Both the position numbers and the translations under genes were made by a program. DNA of 64,000 bases from a bacterium UBP2_UBA5202 (GTDB taxonomy: Bacteria; Edwardsbacteria; AC1; EtOH8), in assembly GCA_002412795.1 (NCBI GenBank), contig DHVS01000038.1, positions 1 through 64,000 of the forward strand. The letters run 5' to 3'. Shown here piece by piece: positions 36,601 through 44,481 of this stretch. Positions within the stretch are counted from its first letter, which is position 1, and the number at the start of each line of letters is the position of its first letter. The notes beneath the pieces are model-generated. The model searched no databases and was not told the origin of the DNA. It was given only the letters and a program-made list of their open reading frames with translations.

Positions 36601-38127
36601 ATGGTCGTTACTATCAATCCCACCGCGGTCTCGATCCTGCCGTTCCTGGTGTTCATGGTTCCCCTGTTCTTCGGGGGCCTGATCTTCGCCCTGGGACGCT
36701 ACGGCAAGTTCTTCCGGCAGGGTCTGGCCCTGATCGGGATCTTCGCCACCTTGGCCATCTCGATCATGATGACCGGACGGGTGCTGGGCGGCGAGGTGCT
36801 GACCTGGTGGAACAATAACTTCTACATCGACGGCTTGGCCACCCTGATGGAACTGGCGGCCAGCGGGCTGGGGGCCATAGTGGTGGTCTACTCCATCTAC
36901 TATTTCTCGGAGAAGACCGAGGCGGCCGAGGCCCACCCCTACACCAGCATGACCAGTTACTATGGGCAGATCATGGTCTTTCTGGGGCTGATGAACTGGA
37001 CCTGCGCCACCAACAACATCATCATGATGTACGTCTCGCTGGAGTTCACCACCCTGGCCACGGTCTTTTTGGTGACCTTCCACTGGAACAAGCAGGCACT
37101 GGAAGCCGGTTACAAATATCTTCTATTGGTGACTGTGGGGGTGATCTTCGCCCTGCTGGGCTCGGTCCTTTTATACGCCGCGGCCATTCCCTACCTGCCG
37201 GTGTCGAGGGTCCTGCTTTTGACCGAGCTGGGGACCATTGCCACCAAGATACCCACCAACATAGTGCTGCTGGCCTCGGCCTTCTTAGTCGTCGGTTTCG
37301 GCACCAAGGCCGGCCTGGTGCCCTTTCACGCCTGGCTGCCGGATGCCCACGCCGAGGCCCCGGCCCCGGTAAGCGCCCTGCTCTCCGGCATCGTCATCAA
37401 AGTGGGGGCCTACGCCCTGGCCAGGACCATCTCGGTCTTTGCCCCGCACTACGGCACCATCCCGCTGTTCATCGCCATTCTCTGTTCCATCTCCATGATC
37501 GTGGGAATGATGATGGCCATGATCCAGGACGACCTGAAGCGGATGCTGGCCTACTCCTCGGTCGCCCAGATCGCCTACGTGATCGAGGGCCTGGGAATGG
37601 GCACCTACCTGGGGATCTACGGCGGCCTGATGCACCTGCTGAACCACTCCATCGTCAAGGGCCTGCTGTTCCTGGCGGTGGGGGCGCTGATCTACGCCAC
37701 CGGCAAGCGCAAGGTGTCCGAGTTGTCAAAGATCAAATTGAACATGCCCATCACCGCCTTCGCCTTTTTCGTGGGAATATTCGCCCTATCCGGGATGCCG
37801 CCCTTCAACGGCTTCGTCTCAAAATTCACCCTGTTTTTGGCGGTGGGCCAGGCCAATCTTTTGTGGGCGGCCATCATCGGCATCATCACCTCGCTGTTCA
37901 CCCTGGTTTGTTTCTTTAGGGCCGGATACAAGATATTCTGGTCGCCGAAAGAAAGTTATTCCGTCGGGGCTGAAACAACCACCGCCGCCGAGGTCCCGGC
38001 CGGGATGTGGGTGGGCATGGTGATCCTGGCCGTGGCGGCCATAGCGTTGGGGGTATTTCCCCAGATCGTGCACCCGCTTTTGGACAGCGCCACCAAGTGC
38101 ATACTGAGGATATTGATCGGGGGCTGA
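36601..38127 (+). CDS. hyfF: Antiporter-like membrane subunit, HyfF type
   Basis: The 508-aa protein has about 14 helices and the proton-antiporter domain: VSLEFTTLATVFLVTFHW (TM5 Glu), GTKAGLVPFHAWLPDAHAEA (TM7 Lys, 20 residues) and AYSSVAQIAYVIEGLGMG. It is the third pump-like subunit of the locus, matching the three (B, D, F) of hydrogenase-4. A pyrophosphatase-like ORF and a toxin-antitoxin insertion follow. Confidence 0.9.
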   Translation: MVVTINPTAVSILPFLVFMVPLFFGGLIFALGRYGKFFRQGLALIGIFATLAISIMMTGRVLGGEVLTWWNNNFYIDGLATLMELAASGLGAIVVVYSIYYFSEKTEAAEAHPYTSMTSYYGQIMVFLGLMNWTCATNNIIMMYVSLEFTTLATVFLVTFHWNKQALEAGYKYLLLVTVGVIFALLGSVLLYAAAIPYLPVSRVLLLTELGTIATKIPTNIVLLASAFLVVGFGTKAGLVPFHAWLPDAHAEAPAPVSALLSGIVIKVGAYALARTISVFAPHYGTIPLFIAILCSISMIVGMMMAMIQDDLKRMLAYSSVAQIAYVIEGLGMGTYLGIYGGLMHLLNHSIVKGLLFLAVGALIYATGKRKVSELSKIKLNMPITAFAFFVGIFALSGMPPFNGFVSKFTLFLAVGQANLLWAAIIGIITSLFTLVCFFRAGYKIFWSPKESYSVGAETTTAAEVPAGMWVGMVILAVAAIALGVFPQIVHPLLDSATKCILRILIGG

Positions 38128-38156
38128 AACTTAAACTGTTTGAACCGAGAAATGAC

Positions 38157-38513
38157 ATGAATAAGACAAAATATAACCAGTCATTTTGGAGTGCTTTAGA
38201 TACATTGCTTAAATCATGCGAAGTTATTGTTGACCGACCGAAAGGAGCTCAACACCCAAGATACCCTGGTTGTATTTATCCTCTTGATTATGGTTATTTA
38301 AAAGGAACACTATCCTTGGACAATTCAGGAATTGATATTTGGAAAGGCAGCAACAATAAGAACAGTATAAATGGAATACTCTGCACTATTGATTTGCATA
38401 AAAAGGATTCGGAGATAAAGATAATGATTGATTGCACTCAGGATGAAAAAAGTAAAATATTAGATTTTCACAATGAGAATAATATGTATGCAATTTTAAT
38501 TGATCGCGAATAA
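38157..38513 (+). CDS. Small inorganic-pyrophosphatase-like protein
   Basis: The 118-aa product resembles short proteins annotated as inorganic pyrophosphatase: VDRPKGAQHPRYPGCIYPLDYGYL near the start (key part HPRYPGCIYPLDYGYLKG), SGIDIWKG, and CTIDLHKKDSEIKIMIDCT. The classic family I set of catalytic acids is only partly present, so activity is uncertain. It is AT-rich, starts at an internal ATG (38157) of a longer open frame, and sits in the hydrogenase locus as an accessory gene. Confidence 0.7.
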   Translation: MNKTKYNQSFWSALDTLLKSCEVIVDRPKGAQHPRYPGCIYPLDYGYLKGTLSLDNSGIDIWKGSNNKNSINGILCTIDLHKKDSEIKIMIDCTQDEKSKILDFHNENNMYAILIDRE

Positions 38514-38566
38514 CCCTATTTTAATCACAGATAGACGTTTAAAAATAAACATATACCGGATAAATA

Positions 38567-38692
38567 ATGAAGAAATCTTTGACATTGATCTTATGTACGG
38601 CATTGGCGATTCCCTTTGCCGTAACTTCCTGCGGGCCGGGCGGCCAGCAGATCAAGATCGGGGTGGCCGGGGGCAATAAGCGCCAAATTTAA
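38567..38692 (+). pseudogene. Truncated 5' copy of the solute-binding lipoprotein gene
   Basis: A 41-codon ORF encodes a lipoprotein signal (lipobox VTSC) followed by CGPGGQQIKIGVAG, then six unrelated codons and a stop. The intact gene at 39447-40607 has a different signal sequence but the identical CGPGGQQIKIGVAG. The shared DNA is a perfect 43-bp direct repeat (38629-38671 and 39509-39551). The simplest reading is that this was the original start of the gene, cut off when the MNT/HEPN segment entered. Confidence 0.8.
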
Positions 38693-38708
38693 ACCGGGGA
38701 GAAATATC

Positions 38709-39038
38709 ATGACACATCAAGAAACAAAGGAACATATCGCAGCGGTCATCCGCGATGAGTTCAAAGAAAAAAACATCGCAATAAAAAACATGATCCTCTT
38801 TGGAAGCCAGGCGCGGCAGAATGCCGGGCCCGGCAGCGACTGGGATTTTATGGTAAGCGTGGCGGAAGAATTGGGGTTCATTGAAAAATCAAAAATAACA
38901 ACCAGCATTCAAAGAAAGCTGGCGGCAAAGCATCTCTCGGCCGATATCATCATCAAATCCGAAATGAAAATGAATCAGGAGCGCAATAACGTCGGCTTCA
39001 TAACTTATTACGCGCTTAAAGATGGAGTCCCGGCATGA
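38709..39038 (+). CDS. MNT-type nucleotidyltransferase (antitoxin side of MNT/HEPN)
   Basis: The 109-aa protein has the minimal nucleotidyltransferase signature G-S-x10-D-x-D: GSQARQNAGPGSDWDF. A third acidic residue is likely in SADIIIK. MNT proteins neutralise partner HEPN ribonucleases, in characterised cases by adenylylating them. A GGGGAG ribosome site precedes the ATG at 38709. It overlaps the HEPN gene by 4 bp. Confidence 0.88.
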   Translation: MTHQETKEHIAAVIRDEFKEKNIAIKNMILFGSQARQNAGPGSDWDFMVSVAEELGFIEKSKITTSIQRKLAAKHLSADIIIKSEMKMNQERNNVGFITYYALKDGVPA

Positions 39039-39430
39039 ATGAAGAGATCGTAAAATTGTGGCTCCTAAAAACGGATAACGATTTTAAAACCGGCAAGGAT
39101 GAACTGGCTACGGAAAGCCCGGCAACGGATACCATTTGCTTTCATATGCAACAGTGCGTGGAAAAACATCTTAAGGCATTTCTGGTTTCCAAAGGCGTGG
39201 AAATATCAAAATCCCACAATCTATCCCTTATCCTGCAGCAGTGCGCCGACGTTGATCCTGATTTTGAAAAACTTAAATCCAGCGGAGCTGATGAATTAAC
39301 CCCATATGCAGTAAATGCCAGATACCCGGATGATTTTTATATGCCGTCTCAGGAAGAAACTCAGAATGCCGTCCGGATGGCGGAAAAAGTGAATACCTTT
39401 GTCCTTGCAAAAATAAAACCATCAACATGA
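39035..39430 (+). CDS. HEPN-domain protein (toxin side of MNT/HEPN)
   Basis: The 131-aa protein has the HEPN pattern: KTDNDFKTGKDEL, then FHMQQCVEKHLKAFLVSKG, SHNLSLILQQC, and ARYPDDFYMPS near the C-terminus. A clear R-x4-6-H ribonuclease motif is not seen, so toxicity cannot be assumed. ATGA overlap with the MNT gene indicates coupled translation, as in toxin-antitoxin pairs. Confidence 0.88.
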   Translation: MNEEIVKLWLLKTDNDFKTGKDELATESPATDTICFHMQQCVEKHLKAFLVSKGVEISKSHNLSLILQQCADVDPDFEKLKSSGADELTPYAVNARYPDDFYMPSQEETQNAVRMAEKVNTFVLAKIKPST

Positions 39431-39446
39431 AATCAGGCGCATTAAA

Positions 39447-40607
39447 ATGAAAAAATCAGTTGCAATGTTTCTAACGGTCAGCGTTCTGATAACGCTGGTG
39501 TTCTTCGGCTGCGGGCCGGGCGGCCAGCAGATCAAGATCGGGGTGGCCGGGCCGCTGACCGGCGAGCAGGGCAAGGCCGGGCAGGACCTGCTGCACGGGG
39601 TGCAGCTGGCGGTCTCCGAGTGCAACGCCCGGGGCGGGGTGCTGGGCAAGCGGGTGGTGATCATCGCCGGGGACGACCGGGCTGATGAGAAGGAGGCCAA
39701 TGTCATAGCCCAGCGGCTGTGCGACCAAGGGGTGGCCGGAGTGGTGGGGCACTACAACAGCCACTGCTCCATAGCCGGCAGCCGGATCTACAACCAGAGG
39801 ATGATCCCCCAGATCACCCCTTCGTCCACCAACCCCAAGTTCACCCGGCAGGGGTTTGTCAACGTCTTCCGGACCTGCGGCCGCGACGACCAGCAGGGCA
39901 GGATAGCCGCCGACTACGCCTTCAACACAATGAAGGTCAAGAAAGTGGCCATCTTCTCCGACGGCACTACCTACGGGCTGGGGCTGGCCGAGGAATTCAA
40001 GAAATCCATCCTGTCGTACAACCAGCCGAAGAAGGTCGAAGTGACCATTGTGGCCGAGGCCCAGCTGCCGCTGATCACCGAGGGCAAGGCCCCGGACTAC
40101 GGCCCGCTGTTGGATCCCCTGATCAGCTACCAGCCCGACCTGATCTATTTCGGCGGCAGCTATCCCGAAGGGGCCATGCTGATCCGGCAGATCAAGGAAC
40201 GCCGGCTGGCGGCGGCTTTCATGACCGGGGACGCCATAGCCAACTCGGAGCTGATCAAACGGGGCGGGGTGGCCACCGAGGGAATATTATTCACCTTCGG
40301 GCCGGCGGTGGAGGACATGCCCCAGGCCGGCAGGTTCTACGATTCCTTCAAGGCCCGCTACGGCGAGCTGGGCCCCTACTCGGTTTACGCCTACGACGCG
40401 GCCACCGTGCTGCTGAAAAGCATTGAGCTGGCCGGGACCACCGGCGGGGATTCCCTGGTCAAGGTGATCCATTCCGCCAAATTCTCCGGAGCCATGGGCG
40501 AGCTGGAATTTGACGAGACGGGTGACATCAGGGCCGCTCCCTATGTGCTGTGGACGGTGAAGGGCGGGGAGTTCCGGCCGGTCAGGGCGGAGACTACGTT
40601 AAAATAG
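39447..40607 (+). CDS. Branched-chain-amino-acid-type solute-binding lipoprotein
   Basis: The 386-aa product is a type I periplasmic binding protein of the LivJ/Leu-I-V-B family: IKIGVAGPLTGEQGKAGQDL, then GVAGVVGHYNSHCSIAGS, and PQITPSSTNPKFT in the ligand cleft. The signal has a lipobox-like FFGC. No permease or ATPase genes are nearby. It may be an orphan sensor or rely on a transporter elsewhere. Its signal sequence differs from that of the truncated copy upstream, so the MNT/HEPN insertion seems to have replaced its leader. Confidence 0.88.
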   Translation: MKKSVAMFLTVSVLITLVFFGCGPGGQQIKIGVAGPLTGEQGKAGQDLLHGVQLAVSECNARGGVLGKRVVIIAGDDRADEKEANVIAQRLCDQGVAGVVGHYNSHCSIAGSRIYNQRMIPQITPSSTNPKFTRQGFVNVFRTCGRDDQQGRIAADYAFNTMKVKKVAIFSDGTTYGLGLAEEFKKSILSYNQPKKVEVTIVAEAQLPLITEGKAPDYGPLLDPLISYQPDLIYFGGSYPEGAMLIRQIKERRLAAAFMTGDAIANSELIKRGGVATEGILFTFGPAVEDMPQAGRFYDSFKARYGELGPYSVYAYDAATVLLKSIELAGTTGGDSLVKVIHSAKFSGAMGELEFDETGDIRAAPYVLWTVKGGEFRPVRAETTLK

Positions 40608-40639
40608 CCACCCTTCGAGAAACTCAGGGTAAACTCCAA

Positions 40640-40682
40640 CACAAAGGCACCAAGGGTTAATTAATTTGTGTCTTGGTGTCTT
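40640..40682. repeat. Inverted arms with CACNAAGN units, no ORF
   Basis: CACAAAGGCACCAAGG (40640-40655) faces TTTGTGTCTTGGTGTC (about 40665-40680) across GTTAATTAA. The 8-nt unit is the same type as at 35140-35204. Confidence 0.5.
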
Positions 40683-40724
40683 AGCGGCAAACCATTCTGA
40701 CATTATAAGATTAAGAGTGAAAAG

Positions 40725-41207
40725 ATGTTTCTGAAAAAACTTTGCGCCAAGGCCTTTCCCAAGTCGCTGTGGATCTATCACGTCAACACCGGGTCCTGCA
40801 ACGGATGCGACATCGAGATCGTGGACGTGATCACACCCTACTACGACGCCGAGCGCTTTGGCATCAAGCTGGCCGGAAGCCCGCGCCATGCCGACATCAT
40901 GCTGGTGTCCGGGCCGGTGACCCGGCAGGCCCTGCCGTCCTTAAAGCGGGCCTACCAGGCCATCCCCGACCCCAAGATCGTGATCGTGGTGGGCTCCTGC
41001 GGGGCCGGCGGCAACCTGTGGTTTGACACCTACAACGTCACCGGCGGGGTGGACAAGGTGATCCCGGTCAACTACTACATCCCGGGCTGCCCGCCCCGGC
41101 CCGAGGCCATCCTCTATGGCGTGGCAGTAGCCCTGGGGCTGGCCCCCAAGAAGGTCAAGGCCGAGGAATCGGTGGAAGGCCCGATAAGGGAGGGAATGTG
41201 GAAATGA
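40725..41207 (+). CDS. hycG: [NiFe] hydrogenase small subunit, HycG/HyfI (NuoB) type
   Basis: The 160-aa protein carries the proximal [4Fe-4S] site as in NuoB and group-4 hydrogenases: CNGCDIEI (about 25), VVGSCGAGG (about 92) and IPGCPPRPEAIL (about 122). It partners the HycE-type large subunit. The stop overlaps the start of the next gene (ATGA). It is separated from the other hydrogenase genes by the MNT/HEPN insertion and the solute-binding gene. Confidence 0.92.
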   Translation: MFLKKLCAKAFPKSLWIYHVNTGSCNGCDIEIVDVITPYYDAERFGIKLAGSPRHADIMLVSGPVTRQALPSLKRAYQAIPDPKIVIVVGSCGAGGNLWFDTYNVTGGVDKVIPVNYYIPGCPPRPEAILYGVAVALGLAPKKVKAEESVEGPIREGMWK

Positions 41208-42109
41208 TGACGCTGAATATAAAATCAGAAAGCAAAAGGCGGAATAATCTGCTCACAGTGGGTTTGGCTTTTCTGCTTTCATCTTTCAGCCTTATGCTTT
41301 TCGCCAGCTGCGGAAACCTTTCCCGGGGCAGCCTCAGCCAGGAAGCGGTCAAGATGGCGGTGCTGCCGGCCTATTCCACCGCTTTGACCAGCCATAAATA
41401 CCTGCCACTACTGAACTACCTCTCCCGGGAGACCGGTTACGAGGTCCAGTACATCTGGGGCCAGAGCTACTCCGGGCTGGGCGCCGCCATCGAGACCTCC
41501 GGGGCCGACTTCGTGATCTGCGACCCGCTAGCCTACCTGACCCTGCAGAAGACCCACCGGGCCAGGCTGCTGGTGATCAGCGTTGGGGCGGACGGCCAGA
41601 GCGAGGCGCCGGGAATGATATTCGTTCCGCAAGGTTCACCGATCACAGATCCCCGGTCCCTGAAAGGGAAGCTGGTGGCCTGCGCCTCAATGCAGTCTTC
41701 CGAGGGATTCATATCCCAGGCCGTTTACCTGAAGTCCCTGGGGCTTTTGGCCGGCAGGGATTACCGGCTGCTGGTCTGCGGCACCATGGACGAGGCGGTC
41801 AAAAAAGTGGCCGAAGGCAAGGCCCAGGCCGGTTTCGGCGGCCCGGACTGCCTGGATCCCGCAATGACCGGCCAGCTGATCCCCCTGGCCGGCACCGATC
41901 CGGTGCCGGGCTGGCTTTGCCTGAGCCTGAAGGGCGACAATTACGAGGTGGAAGAAAAACTGACCCAGGCTTTCTTAAGACTGGGCCTTGAAAATACGGA
42001 GCATAAAAAAGTGCTGGAAGGCCTGGGATATAATGGTTTTGCCATTCCCCAGGAGGCCGGTCTCAAGGGGCTGGAGGAAATGGCCAAGGGCCTGAAAGTC
42101 CCATTTTAA
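41204..42109 (+). CDS. PhnD-like phosphate/phosphonate-type solute-binding lipoprotein
   Basis: The 301-aa product has a lipoprotein signal (lipobox FASC) and the PhnD/type II periplasmic binding fold: VKMAVLPAYSTALTSHKYLP, then YSGLGAAIETSGADFVICDP and FVPQGSPITDPRSLKGK. The substrate is unknown; many such proteins serve as sensor inputs, not transporters. The ATG at 41204 overlaps the hycG stop by 4 bp; a GTG two codons earlier is possible. No transporter genes are adjacent. Confidence 0.85.
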   Translation: MMTLNIKSESKRRNNLLTVGLAFLLSSFSLMLFASCGNLSRGSLSQEAVKMAVLPAYSTALTSHKYLPLLNYLSRETGYEVQYIWGQSYSGLGAAIETSGADFVICDPLAYLTLQKTHRARLLVISVGADGQSEAPGMIFVPQGSPITDPRSLKGKLVACASMQSSEGFISQAVYLKSLGLLAGRDYRLLVCGTMDEAVKKVAEGKAQAGFGGPDCLDPAMTGQLIPLAGTDPVPGWLCLSLKGDNYEVEEKLTQAFLRLGLENTEHKKVLEGLGYNGFAIPQEAGLKGLEEMAKGLKVPF

Positions 42110-42147
42110 ATTGACCCAAATACTCCGACCAATAACATAAAGATGAT

Positions 42148-43935
42148 ATGAAACAGACCTTTACCATTTGCCCCCATTGCGGCTGCGGCTGCGGCCTTTA
42201 CCTGGTGCAGCAGGACGGCAGGACCGGCGGGGTCACCGCCAGCCAGGAGCATTATTTTTCGGCCGGACAACTTTGCGCCCGGGGCTGGACCGGTTACCAG
42301 TTGTTATGGTCGCCGCTACGGATAAAGACCCCGCTCTATAAAAAGAACGGCGGACTGGCCCCCATCGGTTACGACAAGGGGCTGGAGGCCGCCGGCAAAA
42401 AACTTAAGTCCATCAGGGAAAAGCACGGTCCCCAGAGCATCGGCATCATCGCTTCCTCCCGGCTGACGGTGGAGGAGGCCCAGGCCCTGCGCTCGTTCGC
42501 CAAAGACATCCTGGAGACCCCCAATTGCGACAGCGCCGCCCGGCTGGGCTACCTGCCGCTGGAATTCCCTAAAACAGCCGCCACCACGGACATTGCCGGG
42601 GCCGACCTGATCATAGCGCTGGGGACCAATCTGATGGAAGAGAACCCCATGCTGGGCGCCCGGGTGGTCTCGGCCTGCAAGCCGGAGGCCGACCGGCCCT
42701 ACCAGTCGGCCGACCTGAGCCACGTCATTGCCGGCCAGCCCGCACGGCTGGCGGTGATGGACAGCCGCAAAAGCGCGCTGGCCGATGCGGCGGAATTGTT
42801 CCTAAAGACCATTCCCGGCCAGGAGGCCGGGGTGCTGCTGGCCCTGCTTAAAGTATTGATCGAAAAATACCAGCTGGAATCCAAGGATCCGGCTTTCCGC
42901 AAGGTCAAGGAAGTTTTGGCCAAGATGACCTGGGAGAACCTGTTGTCCAACACCGGGCTGGTGCTGCCGAACCTGGAACAGCTGGGAGCCATTATTGTAT
43001 CCGCTAAGTCGCCGCTGTTGATATTCGGGCGCAGCCTGTTCACCGGGCACGATGCGGCGGCGGCCCGTTCAGCCCTGACCGGCCTGTCGCTGCTGCTGCC
43101 GGAAAAGCTCTCGGTGCTCCAGACTAGCGCCGCCGCCAACGACTGGGGATGCGCCCGGATCCTGCATCCGGACAAGGGCCAAAGCTATCTGGAGATGGTG
43201 GAATCGCTGGCCTCCGGGAAAATAAAAGCCCTGGTGCTGGTGGGCGAGGATCCCCTGAAGACGCTGGGCGGAAAAGATGAGGCGGCCCAGGCCCTGGCCC
43301 AGGCCGAGCTGGTGGTTGCCTTCGATCATTTTGTCTCCGAGAGCCATCAGTACGCCGAGGCGGTTTTCCCGCTGGCCCTTTCCTTTGAAAAGGAAGGTTC
43401 GTTCTGCAACTTGGACGGGAAAAGACAGAGATTTGAACAGTCAGTCAAGCCGGACTTTGAGATCAAACCGTTGGAAGAATCCTTGAAGGCCATGGCCTCG
43501 GTGATCGGCGGAAAACTGGACCCCAAGGACGAGTTCAACCAGCCGGCCAAGGCCGGGTGGGATGCGGCCTTCGATCTGTCCAAGGCGGCTCCCCAGGGTT
43601 ATGTGCTGGAACTGGGCACGGCCTACCCCCATCTATACGGGGACGACCAGCTGACCTTCAACAGTTATCACCTGACCCGGGAATTTGCCGGCGGTTTTGT
43701 GGAGCTGCATCCCGAAGACATCAAGGAATTGGGGGTCAGGGCGGGCTGGAAGGTCAAGGTCAGCTCGGCCACCGGAAGTCTGGTGGTGGTGGCCCGGGCC
43801 AATCCCGATCTGGTGAAAAAGACCGCCTTCATGCCGATACATTTCGGCGGCAACCTGCTGGCCCCAGCCAAGCCCAATCACCATCTGAAGACCCCGCAGT
43901 TGAGGGGCATAGCGGTCAAGATAGAAAAGACTTGA
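42148..43935 (+). CDS. Molybdopterin-oxidoreductase-like protein (FdhA/NuoG type) without the usual metal-ligand Cys/Sec
   Basis: The 595-aa protein starts with a [4Fe-4S] domain (CPHCGCGCG, fourth Cys in QLCARGW) and follows the formate dehydrogenase alpha/NuoG fold: SIGIIASSRLTVEEA, LIIALGTNLMEENPMLGARV, a LVLVGEDPL segment and a C-terminal beta-barrel domain. Where catalytic FDHs have a Cys or Sec (AR-x-U/C-H), the sequence reads SAARLGYLPLEF. The residue that would coordinate Mo/W is absent. It may be a structural, electron-wiring subunit like NuoG, not a formate dehydrogenase. It ends the hydrogenase locus. Confidence 0.8.
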   Translation: MKQTFTICPHCGCGCGLYLVQQDGRTGGVTASQEHYFSAGQLCARGWTGYQLLWSPLRIKTPLYKKNGGLAPIGYDKGLEAAGKKLKSIREKHGPQSIGIIASSRLTVEEAQALRSFAKDILETPNCDSAARLGYLPLEFPKTAATTDIAGADLIIALGTNLMEENPMLGARVVSACKPEADRPYQSADLSHVIAGQPARLAVMDSRKSALADAAELFLKTIPGQEAGVLLALLKVLIEKYQLESKDPAFRKVKEVLAKMTWENLLSNTGLVLPNLEQLGAIIVSAKSPLLIFGRSLFTGHDAAAARSALTGLSLLLPEKLSVLQTSAAANDWGCARILHPDKGQSYLEMVESLASGKIKALVLVGEDPLKTLGGKDEAAQALAQAELVVAFDHFVSESHQYAEAVFPLALSFEKEGSFCNLDGKRQRFEQSVKPDFEIKPLEESLKAMASVIGGKLDPKDEFNQPAKAGWDAAFDLSKAAPQGYVLELGTAYPHLYGDDQLTFNSYHLTREFAGGFVELHPEDIKELGVRAGWKVKVSSATGSLVVVARANPDLVKKTAFMPIHFGGNLLAPAKPNHHLKTPQLRGIAVKIEKT

Positions 43936-44481
43936 GACATCTTTTCAAACAGGCCCCCGGTCTCGAAACATAACCACCGTCTACAATTTTATCATTTGGT
44001 GCGGGCAGCTGCAAAGGCAAGCCTGTCCGCACCGTTTCTATACCCTTAAGGGAACCAGGTATTTTTCCTGGTTGACATGAGGGCTTATTTGTATTATCCT
44101 TATGGCTCACAATATTAAGGTGGCGCACTAAGGAAACCTCGGTTTTACTCTGTTATGTTCTTTTTCTTGTTTGTGCCGCCAACTAAGAAAAAGAACCAAA
44201 AAGAAAAAAGCTCGTCGCAAAATACTATCCGGGCCACGCTTACGCCAAGGCTTCAGCGGACCCGCGCTGAGCTTCTCGTCGCCGGCGGGCTTGTCTGAAC
44301 TCGGGCTTTGCCAGCCCTCAAACATGCAGACAAGCTATTAACCGCCGTCAACTGCGATGCTCACTGATAGTATTTAACGCGACAACCAGGGTTGGTCCCG
44401 GGTGATCAATGGATTACCTGAGATAATTGGATAATCATTTGGTTCATCTATAAAACATAATCAAGCTAAATAAACATTTTC
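43936..44481. other. Intergenic region with several hairpins
   Basis: No gene is supported in these 546 bp. Visible structures: a hairpin GGTGCGGGCAG/CTGTCCGCACC near 43997-44033, possibly ending the hydrogenase transcript; AACCAGG/CCTGGTT near 44053-44073, followed at once by TTGACA (44072-44077), perhaps a promoter for gatE with a poor -10; and a perfect 12-bp inverted repeat GTTCTTTTTCTT (44157-44168) with 44185-44196. The last resembles dispersed intergenic repeats of other genomes. Confidence 0.45.

Larger units (their letters stand above)
38629..39551 (+). mobile_element. MNT/HEPN insertion flanked by a 43-bp direct repeat
   Basis: The repeat CTGCGGGCCGGGCGGCCAGC and on occurs exactly at 38629-38671 and 39509-39551. 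The repeating unit is 880 bp and contains the MNT and HEPN genes plus a new start codon and signal-peptide region for the downstream lipoprotein gene. Recombination between the repeats would delete the pair and restore one lipoprotein gene with the other leader. No integrase lies inside. Confidence 0.65.
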
